Below the pieces are notes generated by a model. The model was given only the letters and a program-made list of their open reading frames with translations. It was not told the origin of the DNA and searched no databases. Below are positions 62,407 to 64,000 of a stretch of DNA of 64,000 bases, in pieces. Position 1 is the first letter of the stretch, and every line of letters begins with the position of its first letter. Source of the stretch: Quillaja saponaria (taxonomy: Eukaryota; Streptophyta; Magnoliopsida; Fabales; Quillajaceae); contig CM055607.1 in the NCBI GenBank assembly GCA_029379385.1, positions 16,306,001 through 16,370,000 of the forward strand. Direction: 5' to 3'. Both the position numbers and the translations under genes were made by a program.

Positions 62407-64000
62407 GTTATAACCCGATATTGTAAAGTCGAGTTTTAGATATAACACGTAAATTTTAGTTATAAAATAAAAAACACGTAAACAAATTAAATAAATAACA
62501 ATACAAATAAACTTGTTATAACTAGATATTTTCGAGTATGCTATAAAATTTTTGTGTATAACTTGTTAATATAAAGTAAATTAAAGTGATGAAATAATTA
62601 ATACATGTATATCATTAAAAACATATAAATAGTTTTACTTTATAATCCTTCATTTTGACCAAATCTAAATTGAATAAATACATATAGGTATATATGTAAA
62701 TATATAACCCAAGCTTAAACATACACCACAACTTCAACCAAACTTGTTGACCATTGACCCTTTCAATTCCTTTTCTTTTCTTTTCATTATAATTTTTTTC
62801 TTTTACTTTACCATGTTAGCCGACTTACTCTCTTGTTTTTTTTCCCTCTACTTTCTCTCGATTTTTCTACACTTTTCTTCTTTCCTTATTATTGCTGTGA
62901 AGTTTCTCCTTGGCAGCCATGTCTTTGAGCCAAAAATCTCTCCCTTTCATTCTTATTCTTATTATACATTTTAGTTACTCATGGATTGCTAGCCAAGAAC
63001 CCTGCCTAACTCCTTACTGTTGTGCCTACATCCTTGTTTGGTCAGAGCTTCTAGCTTGCCTTTGGATTCATGGTCCAGCCACCTTTCATTTCACTTCAAG
63101 CTGCCTTCAACAGGTTATAGCAACTTTTCGTTAGGTGTGAAATAGCTTCTGTCCAAGTCTCTACTACTATCCTGTTTTGAGCAGCCTTGGATTGTTGTTT
63201 CAGCCATGGAAGACTTGCCATGTACCTTGAATGAGTGAGCTGCCATTTGGTGGCTGGACAGCAAGGTAAAGGTACATCAAATTTTTTTTTTCTCATGAAT
63301 AAGAGTAAAGAATTATTGGTTAATGCTGTGATTTAAGGATTTAGTGAAATTGAGTAGTGAGTATTGAACAAAGGGTGATTAGTTGGGGAAAAAAGTGTTG
63401 AAAATGGGGGTTAAAAGGTCATTGAAAGGAAGCAGGGTTAGGTTTTATATGTTAGAAAAATCGGGTATTTTTGGATTTTATGGACTGAATTAGTTTAGAA
63501 GTTTTGAAGAGAAAGTCAAGCTTATGGTATTGAGATAATATCTAGAAAGTTTTGTAACTTCATTCGTGTTGCATTTTTTGCTAGAGCTATTGGATTGCAA
63601 CCGGGTTTTTGCTCGATTATAAGTGAGCTTTAGTCAGTTTGGAGGACTTTGTTAGTGGTTATAGTTTGAATTAGCTTAGGACCTCTAAATAAGAATTGTT
63701 CATAAGATATTAAGATTCAATTCTGGAGCTTAGCAGGTTTTAATTTTATGTTATGTGTATTTTGAAAGTGTTGGAAATCATCGTTGGAATTTTCGAGTCT
63801 TGATTGTACTTGTTTTGGTGTAATTGGTTTATGGAGGGTCTTAAATAATGAATTAGGAGTAGGGTACTGATTATGAATTTTTTTCTAACATCTTGATAAA
63901 CTATATTGGAAAGTTTCATAATCTAATTCTCAGCTATAAGAATTCTATAGTTGCACTGGAATCTAGTTATGGCAACCAGAAATTGTGTGTGCCTGTTTGT
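62407..64000. other. Unassigned right-edge region
   Basis: GC content rises at 62880-63260. Short open frames here start with a hydrophobic stretch (MSLSQKSLPFILILIIHFSYS), but no conserved protein was recognised. It may be a leader or first exon of a gene that continues to the right; nothing further can be supported. Confidence 0.35.

Noticed and set aside
62910..63134. Possible small secreted protein with a hydrophobic start
   Set aside because: No cysteine pattern, homology or promoter support; the hydrophobic start alone is weak evidence.

Overview
This window is nuclear DNA of a flowering plant, most likely a eudicot. It is AT-rich with intron-rich genes, Ty1-copia retrotransposons whose primer-binding sites match the 3' end of plant initiator tRNA-Met, hAT-type MITEs, a CACTA relic and LINE RNase H fragments. 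Four host genes are recognisable: FBL11, a KIPK-like AGCVIII kinase, monodehydroascorbate reductase (MDAR) and the acidic ribosomal stalk protein P2. The species cannot be named from the sequence alone.

Layout. (1) 1-25.5 kb, minus strand: FBL11 (BTB plus leucine-rich repeats). It starts at 25481 and runs off the left edge; fifteen exons can be placed. Intron 13 (17083 down to 1159, 15.9 kb) is packed with transposons. A minus-strand copia element (A, 2463-12678) has its integrase region split by a plus-strand copia element (B, 5346-10484, target duplication ATTAT). Further LTRs, three hAT-like MITEs and an inverted-repeat pair lie in this or neighbouring introns. Exons 12 and 13 each carry an apparent one-base frameshift. 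(2) 26.99-30.14 kb, minus strand: an intact two-exon kinase gene of 866 codons with a 5'-UTR intron. (3) 31.4-44.8 kb: gene-free and very AT-rich, with a decayed plus-strand copia element (36.6-40.2 kb) split by a 1,639-bp solo LTR, a LINE scrap, a 14-bp minisatellite and a triplicated hairpin repeat. (4) 44.9-48.34 kb, plus strand: a ten-exon MDAR gene (434 aa) ending in a PTS1-like SKI. (5) 52.04-53.94 kb, minus strand: a three-exon ribosomal P2 gene (116 aa) with telo-box and site II promoter motifs. (6) 54.98-64 kb: a 5'-truncated LINE with a 17-bp target duplication, a decayed CACTA element (56.75-61.01 kb) carrying TNP2-type transposase remains, a relic of the P2 first exon (61.8-61.9 kb), and direct repeats.

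The host genes do not form a pathway: they are independent housekeeping and signalling genes. No clearly new system was found. The strongest unusual signals are the transposon-built FBL11 intron together with two coding frameshifts, two GC-AG introns in different genes, reading frames that become continuous when nested insertions are subtracted, and the P2 exon relic. Splice sites were placed by hand from consensus and remembered family similarity; no alignment or RNA evidence was available.
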